Source: Notoacmeibacter sp. (lineage in GTDB: Bacteria; Pseudomonadota; Alphaproteobacteria; Rhizobiales; Rhizobiaceae). From it: DNA of 64,000 nt. The stretch covers positions 1-64,000 of the forward strand of contig JAIOIW010000105.1 in the NCBI GenBank assembly GCA_019912385.1, in the 5' to 3' direction. The notes below the pieces were generated by a model, which worked only from the letters and a program-made list of their open reading frames with translations, did no database searches and was not told the DNA's origin. This document shows positions 28,100 to 36,241 of the stretch, in pieces. Each line of letters opens with the position of its first letter. Positions within the stretch are counted from its first letter, which is position 1. The position numbers and the translations under genes were made by a program.

Positions 28100-29965
28100 T
28101 CATTGCTCGCTCGCGCTACCGCCTTCTTCCAAGAACGCGCCCAGTACCCGGTTGAACTCATCGGGATTCGCCAGGAAGGGTGCGTGGCCGCCGCCATCGA
28201 CATTTTGTGGTGAGCCACGCCAGATGTTCGCGTATCCGAAAGCCGCGCAGTAATCATGGTTGATAAACGGATCCTCAGTCCCGTTTATCATTGCAAACGG
28301 CACGGCCCCCTCCCTCAACAACCTGATCTGGCGCGGCCAATCCACGGTCTTCATCTTGGCAACGGTCTGCTCGCGCGCGCGGCCGTCGGTTCGCCAGACC
28401 GATTGACGGACAAGCTCGGCGTTCGGCGCACCGGAGGGCACGGTCTTTGCCGCATATGTCCGCTTCTCTTTCCAGGAATGGAAACGTTTGCCGGCCAGTT
28501 CCATGTGCGGTGACGCGATATATGCGGCCGGCATGTCGTCGGGATAGGTTCCCAGTGGCGATGTACCGCAGATCGCGAGCGCGGAGATCGGATAGCCGCT
28601 GACGGCGTATTCCAGCGCCACATAGCCGCCAAGTGACCACCCGAAGACGGCCGGTTTCCCAAGCTCCAGCTTTTCGACGATCTCCGCAGCAATCTTTGCA
28701 TAAGCCTCATAACCGTAGTCCGCCCGCGGATCGCAATTGCGGGATACGCCGTGGCCCGGAAGATCGAAGGCAACGATGCGATACTTTTCGCTGAAGGCCT
28801 TGACCTGGTTGTGGAACGCTTCCTTGCACGAGGAATTGCCATGGATGAACAGGAGCGCAGGTTTGCCGGGTCCCGGTCCCGTGTCAAAAACCGAAATATC
28901 TCCGTGACTGGTCGAGATCATCCGGTCGCCGCTACCCATCAGCGCGGCGCGGCTGGCTGACCGGAACCGTCGGCGCCAAGCCGCTATCAGCGCCGTCTTG
29001 CGGCTGTCGGCGAAGTCCCACAACTCCTGAAGGCCGGCGAACAAGCCCCCCGGATAAACCAGAACAACACCGATGATGACAAGCGCGATGATGATATCCC
29101 GCCAGGCTCCGTATTCGGCGAGCACTTCCGCGAAGATCGTGACCACGAAGGCAGCAATGATCGGGCCCCAGATCGTCGAAACTCCGCCGACGAGCAGAAC
29201 CGACAGGATCAAGGTGAGGAAGGTGAGCCCGAATACGTCGGGTGACGCGACGCGAACATAGGAGCCATAGAACGCTCCTGCCATACCCGGCAAAACAGCC
29301 GAGGCACACAGCGTGAATAGCCTGATACGGCTTTCGGAAACACCGCGCGATATGGCGTAGTACTTGTTGTCGCGCAGCGCCTTGATCGCGCGGCCCAGAG
29401 CGGAGCGTTCAAGCTTGTAGAGGAAAATGGTCGAAAGACCGAGCAATGCAAGGGCGACATAATAATAGCCTATGCGGCCGTCGCTGGTCAGACGGTAATC
29501 GCCCATGGTCAGCCGCGGAAGCATCACCATGCCGCTGGTTCCCCCCGTGAAGTCCGACTGGCTGACAACGATCTTGAGCACCAGTTGCGCGGCGGCGATG
29601 GTCACCAGAATCACGTATATGCCTTCCAGCCGCAGTATCGGCATCGCCAGAAGGGCTGCGAATGCGACCGCGACTGCAGGCGCCAGTAAAATCATGATCC
29701 AGGGATCGATGCCGACGATCTTGGCGCCGATGCCATAGGCATAGAGTCCTATTGCGAAAAAGGCGATATGGGCGAAGTTGAACACGCCTCCGTAACCGAG
29801 GCTCAAATCCCAACTCGATGCGAGAATGGCATAGACGAACACCAGGATGAGGATGTGGCGGACATAGGTGTCTGTGAAAACCAACGGCAATACCAGCAAG
29901 ACGGCCAGTGCGACCAGTACCGGAAACAGCCCGTTGGAGTGATGAAAGGGAGGCGCGTATTTCAT
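28100..29965 (-). CDS. LivM-type ABC permease fused to an AidH-like alpha/beta hydrolase
   Basis: One uninterrupted frame of 621 residues joins two proteins. Residues 1-318 are a branched-chain-amino-acid-type permease with about nine membrane segments and the family motif LSLGYGGVFNFAHIAFFAIG near residue 54. Residues 349-615 are an alpha/beta hydrolase with oxyanion motif HGNSS (375), nucleophile Ser444 in GWSLGG, acid Glu564 or Asp565 in NGTEDPF, and His594 in GGHAPF. The hydrolase matches, as I remember it, AidH, an N-acyl-homoserine lactonase from Ochrobactrum: TSHG start, LPGHG, FGWSLGG, RTDGRAR, NG-x-x-x-PF, GHAPF. The linker has no stop and no good ribosome site. It is the last gene of a tight transporter operon. 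Confidence 0.85.
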   Translation of the reverse strand: MKYAPPFHHSNGLFPVLVALAVLLVLPLVFTDTYVRHILILVFVYAILASSWDLSLGYGGVFNFAHIAFFAIGLYAYGIGAKIVGIDPWIMILLAPAVAVAFAALLAMPILRLEGIYVILVTIAAAQLVLKIVVSQSDFTGGTSGMVMLPRLTMGDYRLTSDGRIGYYYVALALLGLSTIFLYKLERSALGRAIKALRDNKYYAISRGVSESRIRLFTLCASAVLPGMAGAFYGSYVRVASPDVFGLTFLTLILSVLLVGGVSTIWGPIIAAFVVTIFAEVLAEYGAWRDIIIALVIIGVVLVYPGGLFAGLQELWDFADSRKTALIAAWRRRFRSASRAALMGSGDRMISTSHGDISVFDTGPGPGKPALLFIHGNSSCKEAFHNQVKAFSEKYRIVAFDLPGHGVSRNCDPRADYGYEAYAKIAAEIVEKLELGKPAVFGWSLGGYVALEYAVSGYPISALAICGTSPLGTYPDDMPAAYIASPHMELAGKRFHSWKEKRTYAAKTVPSGAPNAELVRQSVWRTDGRAREQTVAKMKTVDWPRQIRLLREGAVPFAMINGTEDPFINHDYCAAFGYANIWRGSPQNVDGGGHAPFLANPDEFNRVLGAFLEEGGSASEQ

Positions 29966-29969
29966 ACTG

Positions 29970-30860
29970 TCACAGCGTTTTCTGTCTGTTGCCGAACAGG
30001 CCTTCCGGCTTGACGATCAGGACGGCGATCATCAGGGCAAACAAAACGGCAGGCGCCCAGTAGAGGCCCAGATAGTAGATGGAAAAGGACTCGATGATGC
30101 CGAGAATGAACGCGGCATAGATCGGGCTGGTGAAGTTGGCGACGCCGCCAAAAATCACGACGACCAGCGCTTTCATCAGCGGATCCGCGCCGAATGTCGG
30201 GTTGATGAAGCGCAGCGATCCGATAAACGCGCCGGCCAGCGCGGCGGTCGCTGCCGCGATTCCCAGCGCGACGGCAAACAGGATCGCGACATTGAAACCC
30301 ATCAGTTCGGCCGCCTCGCGGTTCTGTGCAGCCGCCCGCATCGCACGGCCTGTCGAGGTTCTGCGGAGGAACAAGGCCAAGCCCGCCAGCGCCGCCAAAG
30401 CGACAACAAGCGCCAGGAGGTCATTTGCCCCGATTCCTGCGCCAAAAAATTCGAAGCGACCGGATACCGCTGCCTCGATCTGCTTTTCACGGGGACCCCA
30501 GATCAGCTGGATCGAGCTCTCCATGATCGACGACGCGGCCAGCGTGGTAATCACCGCGAGCAGCACGATATTCGGGCTTCGCTCGAACGGCTTGATCAGG
30601 CAAAAATGCAGAAGAAACCCCACGACGAACATGAAGATCGTCGCGGCAAGCGTGGCGAACACGAAGCCTTGCGGGCCCGGCGCGAATTGCGTGACCTGCC
30701 AGGCGACATAGGCGCCAAGAGCGACGAATGCGCCGTGCGCGAAATTGAAAACGTCGAGCGTGGTCCAGACGACCGCCAAGCCGACAGCCATCAAGGCGTA
30801 CAAACCGCCCAACACGATGCCCGAAACGAGAATGAACACAAACGTATCGAATGCCATCAC
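29970..30860 (-). CDS. LivH-type branched-chain amino acid ABC permease
   Basis: This is an inner-membrane permease of the HAAT family, partner of the LivM-type fusion protein. The 296 residues hold about eight membrane helices with the family segment GGLYALMAVGLAVVWTTLDVFNFAHG near the start and a QIEAAVSGRF-type loop. It ends four bases before the fusion gene and overlaps the upstream ATPase gene by four bases. The substrate cannot be read from sequence; the operon's hydrolase and LuxR neighbour suggest something other than leucine. Confidence 0.9.
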   Translation of the reverse strand: MMAFDTFVFILVSGIVLGGLYALMAVGLAVVWTTLDVFNFAHGAFVALGAYVAWQVTQFAPGPQGFVFATLAATIFMFVVGFLLHFCLIKPFERSPNIVLLAVITTLAASSIMESSIQLIWGPREKQIEAAVSGRFEFFGAGIGANDLLALVVALAALAGLALFLRRTSTGRAMRAAAQNREAAELMGFNVAILFAVALGIAAATAALAGAFIGSLRFINPTFGADPLMKALVVVIFGGVANFTSPIYAAFILGIIESFSIYYLGLYWAPAVLFALMIAVLIVKPEGLFGNRQKTL

Positions 30861-31642
30861 TGACCGCTTCCAAACATCATGGCCAGGATCTCGTCGTGGC
30901 TCGGCATATGCGCCTTGTCGATTTCCGCGGTGACCGTGCCGTGATCAAACAGATAAAGGCGGTCGACCAGATCCGTGAGGAATTCTACATTCTGGTCAAC
31001 GACCAGCAAGGGCACCTTGGTATCGCGTATCCGGGCGATCGATTCCGCCAGTTCCAGGCGCAGTTTCGGCGAAAGCCCCAAGGTCGGTTCATCGAGGATC
31101 AACAAGCGCGGCAGCGCCAGAAGTCCGACGGCAATCGAGACCATTTGCCTTTCGCCGCCTGACAGGAACCTGATCTTCGACTGCCAACGTTCGCGAAGAC
31201 GCGGGAAGAGGTCATGAACCGTATCCCGCATTTCCCCGACACCTTGACGGCCGCTTGCCGCCCTTTGCGCAATATCAAGCACTTCGCCGACCGTCATTTC
31301 CGGAAAGAGGAGATTTCCCTGCATGACGTAGATCAGTCCGGCCCGGACCACGTCACGGGCGCGGATCTTGCGGCGGCGGAAGAGATCGTAATTCAGATGA
31401 CGTGAAATGCGAGCCCGCATCGACCCTTCCGAATTGAGGCGTTGGCCGGCGAAAAGTATTTCCCCCTGCCATGGATCGAGCAACCCGGCGACAGTCTTGA
31501 GCAATGTCGTCTTGCCATGGCCATTGGGACCGAACAGGCCGATCGCCTCAGTTCCCGTTATTGTCAGGTTGACATTGCGAAACACGCTGACCGGCGGGTA
31601 GCCACCCGACAACCCGGAGAGTTGAAGCAGCGCGGCGCTCAT
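30857..31642 (-). CDS. LivF-type ABC transporter ATP-binding protein
   Basis: This cytoplasmic ATPase powers the Liv-type importer. Walker A is GPNGHGKTT, the signature is LSGGERQ, and Walker B is LLILDEPTLGLS, with a following H-loop replaced in context by LLVVDQNVEF: where most LivF proteins have VEQ, this one has VDQ. A stretch of about 20 residues around SRHLNYDLFRRRKIRARD is longer than in typical LivF. It overlaps both neighbours by four bases. Confidence 0.9.
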   Translation of the reverse strand: MSAALLQLSGLSGGYPPVSVFRNVNLTITGTEAIGLFGPNGHGKTTLLKTVAGLLDPWQGEILFAGQRLNSEGSMRARISRHLNYDLFRRRKIRARDVVRAGLIYVMQGNLLFPEMTVGEVLDIAQRAASGRQGVGEMRDTVHDLFPRLRERWQSKIRFLSGGERQMVSIAVGLLALPRLLILDEPTLGLSPKLRLELAESIARIRDTKVPLLVVDQNVEFLTDLVDRLYLFDHGTVTAEIDKAHMPSHDEILAMMFGSGQ

Positions 31643-32367
31643 TGCGGCTTGCCCAGGAATGCTTCGACAACCACCGGGTTGCGTATGACGTCATCGACCG
31701 GACCCAGCGCGATACGAGAACCCTGTTCAAGCACCAACAACCGCGACGACACACCCGTCAATAGAGGCAATACGTGTTCGATAAGCAGAATCGTGATGCC
31801 CATACTGTTGAGTTTCTTGATAACTTCATGGACCCAATCGACCTCATCCTCGATCAGGGAAGATGCCGGTTCGTCGAGCAGCAGCAGTTTCGGCTTCTGG
31901 GCGACTGCGGTCGTGATCATCAGTTGCTTTTGATAGAAAATCGGCAAAGCGGCGGCCGGCACATTGTGGAAATTCCTCGGAAAGCCCACGATTTCGGAAG
32001 CTTCGTCGGCCAGCTTTTCCGCCTCCGCTCCGCGCGCACCCAGTGTCTGCTCGATCGCGACAAGAATGTTGTCCACGCAGGACATCGATCTGAACACCGT
32101 CTCGCGCTGAAATGTGCGGACGATGCCCATGCGAGCGATCGCAATGTCAGACAGCCCCTCGATCCTGCTTCCGCGAAACACCACTTCGCCGCTGCTGGAA
32201 CCAAATGGTATTTTCGTTATCACGTTAAACAGCGTGGATTTGCCGGATCCGTTTGGCCCGGCGATGCCAACAATCTCTCCCTCGTCGACGACGAGGGAGA
32301 GATTGCTCAGCGCCTTCAATCCGCCAAATGACCTGGACAGATTCCGGATTTCGAAGAACGGAGCCAA
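31639..32367 (-). CDS. LivG-type ABC transporter ATP-binding protein
   Basis: This is the second ATPase of the importer. Walker A is GPNGSGKST and the Walker B equivalent is LLLLDEPASSL. The usual LSGG signature is altered: the corresponding region reads LPIFYQKQLMITTAVAQKP, so the canonical LSGGQ is missing. In a two-ATPase transporter one subunit can be degenerate, so the pair may be asymmetric. The H-loop histidine is present (LLIEHVLPLL). The 242-residue length is normal. Confidence 0.87.
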   Translation of the reverse strand: MAPFFEIRNLSRSFGGLKALSNLSLVVDEGEIVGIAGPNGSGKSTLFNVITKIPFGSSSGEVVFRGSRIEGLSDIAIARMGIVRTFQRETVFRSMSCVDNILVAIEQTLGARGAEAEKLADEASEIVGFPRNFHNVPAAALPIFYQKQLMITTAVAQKPKLLLLDEPASSLIEDEVDWVHEVIKKLNSMGITILLIEHVLPLLTGVSSRLLVLEQGSRIALGPVDDVIRNPVVVEAFLGKPQ

Positions 32368-32385
32368 TATCCGTGCACTCCAACC

Positions 32386-33618
32386 CTACTTGGTCATCCA
32401 GGACGGCTTCTGGAAATCGCCGCTTTTGAACTTTTCCGGGGCAATCATGGCCGGCGCGCCATTCTGCAACTGGAAGAAGGTCACCGGGATATGGTCGTTG
32501 CTCTGCCTGGCCACGTGAGTTTCCGGATCGAACTCGAGGAAACCGGATGAGACCGCGCGGCTGGTCTCGCCGATGGCCTTGCCGATCGCGTCATGATCGG
32601 TCGCGTCACCGACTTTCTCAAGCGCGTCGAAATAGACCGTGGCCATCTCGTAAAGGCCCACGCCATAGGGGCCGGAGTCGACGCCATACTCTTTCTTGTA
32701 ACCTTCGCTGACCTCTTTTCCGCGTGGCCAGGAATCGACATTGAGTGTCGCGCCGATGGCGTTGTAGAGGACGCCGTTGGAATTCTCGCCGGTCAGCTTC
32801 ACGAACTCCGGAACCAGCGGCGCATATTGCAGGAACACAACGGAATTGGTCGGGTTTTCCCGGAACTGGTTCATGAACAGCGCCGCATTGGCGGGAATGT
32901 AATCGGTATTGATCACGACTTCCGGCGGGTTCTCCCTGACCTTGGCCAGCATGGATCGCCAGTCGCTGACCGGACCGAAGGGGACGAGTTCATCAACCGT
33001 GATCGTCCAGCCGGCATCCTTGAACGCGACCTTCATGCCCTCCGAAATCGTCTTCGAATAGGGATTGTCTGAGGAAATGATCGCGACGGTCTTGTCCTTG
33101 AGATCGAAAATGCCGGCGGCCGACAATGCCTCGATGGTCGGGGTTACGTCGGCTTCATAGCCCTTGAAGTCGGCCGTGAACGACCAGCAGCAATTATACC
33201 CATCGGGATCTTTCGACACGATGGCGGCAAACGACGGCGACGGGCCAGCGGCCATGTATGGCATGTTCGCTTCGGCCATCAGGTCGACCTCGAACATGGA
33301 GAGACTGGCATAACCGGTCAGGATGACTTCAATCCCGTCGGTCGAAAGCAAACGTTCCACCGCCGAAGAGACATTGGCGGCAGAGTGATCCTTCACGTCG
33401 GCGGTGACCACCTCGAATGTCTGCCCTGCAACACCGCCCCTGGCATTGGCCTCCTTGACGGCCCACTGAACGCCACGAACGAACTCCTCGCCATCGGACG
33501 CTGTTGGCCCGGTCAGCGGTGCGAGCACGCCGATCTTGACGACATCCGCAAAAACGGGAGCCGCCGAAAACACGGTCAGTGCGGTTGCTGCTGCAAGAAT
33601 TGTTGTTGTTTTGCCCAT
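32386..33618 (-). CDS. LivK/HAAT-type ABC substrate-binding protein
   Basis: This is a periplasmic type I binding protein with a signal peptide (MGKTTTILAAATALTVFSAAPVFA) and the family opening VVKIGVLAPLTGPTAS. The start at 33618 was chosen over an in-frame ATG at 33636 because a perfect AGGAGG (33628-33633) lies nine bases upstream of 33618 and overlaps the earlier ATG. The 410-residue length is usual. It is the first gene of the operon and is divergent from the luxR gene. Confidence 0.92.
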   Translation of the reverse strand: MGKTTTILAAATALTVFSAAPVFADVVKIGVLAPLTGPTASDGEEFVRGVQWAVKEANARGGVAGQTFEVVTADVKDHSAANVSSAVERLLSTDGIEVILTGYASLSMFEVDLMAEANMPYMAAGPSPSFAAIVSKDPDGYNCCWSFTADFKGYEADVTPTIEALSAAGIFDLKDKTVAIISSDNPYSKTISEGMKVAFKDAGWTITVDELVPFGPVSDWRSMLAKVRENPPEVVINTDYIPANAALFMNQFRENPTNSVVFLQYAPLVPEFVKLTGENSNGVLYNAIGATLNVDSWPRGKEVSEGYKKEYGVDSGPYGVGLYEMATVYFDALEKVGDATDHDAIGKAIGETSRAVSSGFLEFDPETHVARQSNDHIPVTFFQLQNGAPAMIAPEKFKSGDFQKPSWMTK

Positions 33619-33704
33619 TTCCAAATTCCTCCTCATGACACATCGTCGACGTGCCGAATGGCCGGAACCTTAGCTGCATGGGGTTTGGCCACAATTGCAA
33701 ACAT

Positions 33705-33733
33705 TTGGCATTTTGTGCACGCCTCGCTAGACT
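33705..33733 (+). promoter_or_regulatory. Candidate sigma70 promoter for the luxR-type gene
   Basis: TTGGCA (33705-33710) and TAGACT (33728-33733) are 17 bases apart and point toward the GTG at 33823. The spacer holds GTGCAC, and TTTGGC is directly repeated just upstream (33684-33689 and 33704-33709), which could serve as operator half-sites. No classical lux box palindrome was found. Confidence 0.35.
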
Positions 33734-33822
33734 GGCCTGCAGTCGGCGTTGCGGGGAGCATCCGGGTCTTCGGAATATGACTTCAGAGAAGGCGCGTCCG
33801 GAACTGCGTCTGGGGAGGCATT

Positions 33823-34551
33823 GTGAGTTCCTGGTTCGGGCAAAGCTACTATCGACCTGACGATACCGCCGAGCAGGTATGTATCCGGCTCGGTGCTCTC
33901 ATTGACGACTTGTCATTGGACCAGTTTTCCTACGCGTTGATCAAACCGCCCAACGGCAGCAGTATCGATCCCGCCTCGACCCTCCACACGAACTACCCGT
34001 CCGAATGGACCGGCCGGTATATGCGTCATCAATATTTTCAGCTGGATCCGGTTTGTGAACTGACGATTAGTTCAACCAGACCGTTCTACTGGGGACAGGG
34101 CCGTTTTCTGCGGGCTTTCCGCAAGCAGCAGCGCCTGGTATTCGATGAAGCGCGCGAGTACCGGATCATGAGCGGGCTTTCGATCCCGATACGTGGTGCC
34201 CACGGAGAGATCGCGACCTTCAACATTGTTTCCACAAATGCGAAACACCTCGTGGAAGCAACACGCTACGAGCATGCGAGACTGTTCCAGGCCGCGTTTG
34301 ATACTCATGACATCGTCCTTAGAGACGAATTGATTTCAGCGAAAAACGTAGATCGGCCCGCAGCACTGTCGGTGCGCGAAAAGGAATGCCTGCTTTGGAC
34401 GTTGGAGGGCAAGACGGCCGAGGACGTCGCGAGCATCCTCGGACTGTCGGTTTTCACGGTCAATCATCACGCATCCACCGCGACGCGAAAGCTGGGTTGC
34501 ATCAACAAGCACCATGCTGCTGTACAGGCGTTGCGAAGCGGACTGATTTGA
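33823..34551 (+). CDS. LuxR-family acyl-homoserine-lactone-type regulator (LuxR solo)
   Basis: The 242-residue protein has an N-terminal autoinducer-binding domain and a C-terminal GerE helix-turn-helix. All nine residues invariant in TraR/LuxR are present: Trp62, Tyr66, Asp75, Pro76, Trp90 and Gly118 (each at TraR position plus five), and Glu186, Leu190 and Gly196 in the DNA-binding part. The Trp/Tyr pair is that of true acyl-homoserine-lactone binders, unlike plant-signal solos such as OryR. The GTG start has a GGGGAGG ribosome site six bases away. No luxI-type synthase gene is in the window. It is divergent from the transporter/hydrolase operon. Confidence 0.92.
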   Translation: MSSWFGQSYYRPDDTAEQVCIRLGALIDDLSLDQFSYALIKPPNGSSIDPASTLHTNYPSEWTGRYMRHQYFQLDPVCELTISSTRPFYWGQGRFLRAFRKQQRLVFDEAREYRIMSGLSIPIRGAHGEIATFNIVSTNAKHLVEATRYEHARLFQAAFDTHDIVLRDELISAKNVDRPAALSVREKECLLWTLEGKTAEDVASILGLSVFTVNHHASTATRKLGCINKHHAAVQALRSGLI

Positions 34552-34772
34552 CCTGAAGACGGCTACGATCTTCGACAGCGCACAGATTGCGGTGAGCGCG
34601 GGTCGATCGGTTGCCGGTCGGGGGCCCTGTCCTGGACCCTCGCAAGCCCCCATCCGCCCCATGTGTCGGACTTGAAGAGGCCGAATATGGCTTGTGTTGT
34701 GGCTGCCGCCCTTCCCCTTTCCCGTGCCGCCCGCTAAACGATCCTGTCCAACCAACCGAAAGGCCCTGCGCC

Positions 34773-34991
34773 ATGAGCGACGAAACCCGCGATTCCAACG
34801 GTACGATTCTCAGTGACGGCGACAATGTCACCGTGATCAAGGATCTGAAGGTGAAGGGCACGTCCTCGACGATCAAGCGCGGCACGCTGGTCAAGGGAAT
34901 CCGGCTGACCGGCAACCCCGATGAAGTCGAGTGCCGCGTGGAAAAGATCAAAGGCCTGGTGCTGCGCACCGAGTTCCTGAAAAAGGCGTAG
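34773..34991 (+). CDS. PhnA/YjdM family protein (C-terminal domain only)
   Basis: The 72-residue protein corresponds to the C-terminal half of PhnA/YjdM: the segments ILSDGDNVTVIKDLKVKG, IKRGTLVKGIRL and VEKIKGLVLRTEFLKK are family features. The N-terminal zinc-ribbon of the long form is absent, as is usual for short alphaproteobacterial members. Despite the old name, no role in phosphonate use is established. The ATG at 34773 was chosen because homology starts there; the open frame upstream looks non-coding. The 221 bases back to luxR hold nothing I recognise. Confidence 0.88.
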   Translation: MSDETRDSNGTILSDGDNVTVIKDLKVKGTSSTIKRGTLVKGIRLTGNPDEVECRVEKIKGLVLRTEFLKKA

Positions 34992-35099
34992 GGCATCGGC
35001 CCGAACACCGGAACCGGTTTTCGGAAAGCACGATGCGCGGATCCAGTGACTTACAGCGCCCCCTGCGCGCCCAATGGGTGCACGGCGCTGTCGCGCGCC

Positions 35100-36089
35100 C
35101 TATCCCGCCACCTTGGCGACCCATCGCCACCATGCGGCCTCGTCGCCGCTGAAGACGTTGAGGTCGATGCGCCCGTCGACGCCGCCGGAAAGGCCGGAGC
35201 CCGAATACTGCCAGAACAGCCAGTTGCGGCCAGGATAGACCTTTGAGGGATGTTCGGCCACCGAGCGTAGCCAGAAGACGTGGTCGGGGAATGCCCCCCT
35301 AAGGTTGTCGGCGTAGAAATCGGGTGCGGTGTATATGATCGGCCGCTGGCCGTAGTGTCGCTCGAGACGGTCGAGGAAGACCTGCATCTTTTCCAGGATT
35401 TCGGCCCGCGAAGGCCGCCACTTGCAGTTCGACTGATGGTTCCATTCGACATCGAGGACCGGCGGCAGCGCGCCCTTTTCCTTCGGCACGTTGGCAATGA
35501 ACCACTCGGCCTGTTCGGCGGCGGTGCGGCACCAGTAGAAGAAGTGGTAGGCGCCGCGCCTGATACCGGCGTCGTGAGCGGCATTCCAGTTCTTCCGGAA
35601 CATCGGGTCTATGTGGTCGATGCCGTCGGTCGCCTTGATATAGGCGAAGTTGGCACCGTGACGGCGCAGTTTCGGCCAGTCGATCTCGCCCTGCCAGCGC
35701 GAGACGTCGACACCGTGAACGGCGTGGTGCTGCGGTGTACGCCTGCCGAAATTCACCGGCTTGGCGTCGCGGAATTTCTGACTGTAGATCCTGCCTTTCG
35801 CGTGCGGGTCCGGTTGCGCAGACGGGCTGACGGGGGCGAGCATGGCGACGCGTTCCAGCGCGGGACCTTGCGGAGCCTCCTGGTCTGCTAGTGCGGTCAT
35901 GCCGGCGTCAGTACTGTGCTCCGTGACACTTTCGCCTGGCTCAGGGATCGCGCCGGCGGGCCTGACGATGGAACTCGTCTTCTCGGGCGACGGCTTGGCG
36001 ATCTCCAGCGCGCCGACACCGGAACGCGACGTGCAGCCGGCAACCGAAAGACAGCTCAGCAGCAGGATCGAGAAGACGGACAAACGCAT
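35100..36089 (-). CDS. GH25 lysozyme-type lipoprotein
   Basis: Glycoside hydrolase family 25 enzymes cut the beta-1,4 bond between N-acetylmuramic acid and N-acetylglucosamine. The start at 36089 gives a lipoprotein signal (LLLSCLSVAGC). After a Pro/Glu-rich linker, the catalytic domain runs from HGVDVSRWQGEIDW (Asp) through FAYIKATDG and PPVLDVEWN (Asp and Glu pair) to the C-terminus. The 329-residue protein is probably anchored in the outer membrane or periplasmic side and acts on the cell's own wall, but this is inference. Confidence 0.9.
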   Translation of the reverse strand: MRLSVFSILLLSCLSVAGCTSRSGVGALEIAKPSPEKTSSIVRPAGAIPEPGESVTEHSTDAGMTALADQEAPQGPALERVAMLAPVSPSAQPDPHAKGRIYSQKFRDAKPVNFGRRTPQHHAVHGVDVSRWQGEIDWPKLRRHGANFAYIKATDGIDHIDPMFRKNWNAAHDAGIRRGAYHFFYWCRTAAEQAEWFIANVPKEKGALPPVLDVEWNHQSNCKWRPSRAEILEKMQVFLDRLERHYGQRPIIYTAPDFYADNLRGAFPDHVFWLRSVAEHPSKVYPGRNWLFWQYSGSGLSGGVDGRIDLNVFSGDEAAWWRWVAKVAG

Positions 36090-36241
36090 GGCAATACGGG
36101 TTACTCTGGCCAGGAACGAGCGCGGAACAGGGCGCGCGGAAAAACGAACGGCCACAGTAGCGCGGAGTCACCAACAAAGATTGAATCGATTTGTTAACGT
36201 TTGTCCGGCGGCCTGCTCGACCGGCCAGATCCCGCCTCGGG

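Noticed and set aside
33619-33822. A lux box in the divergent luxR/transporter region
   Set aside because: No inverted repeat of the usual 18-20 base type was found; only short direct repeats of TTTGGC are present, which are too weak to call.
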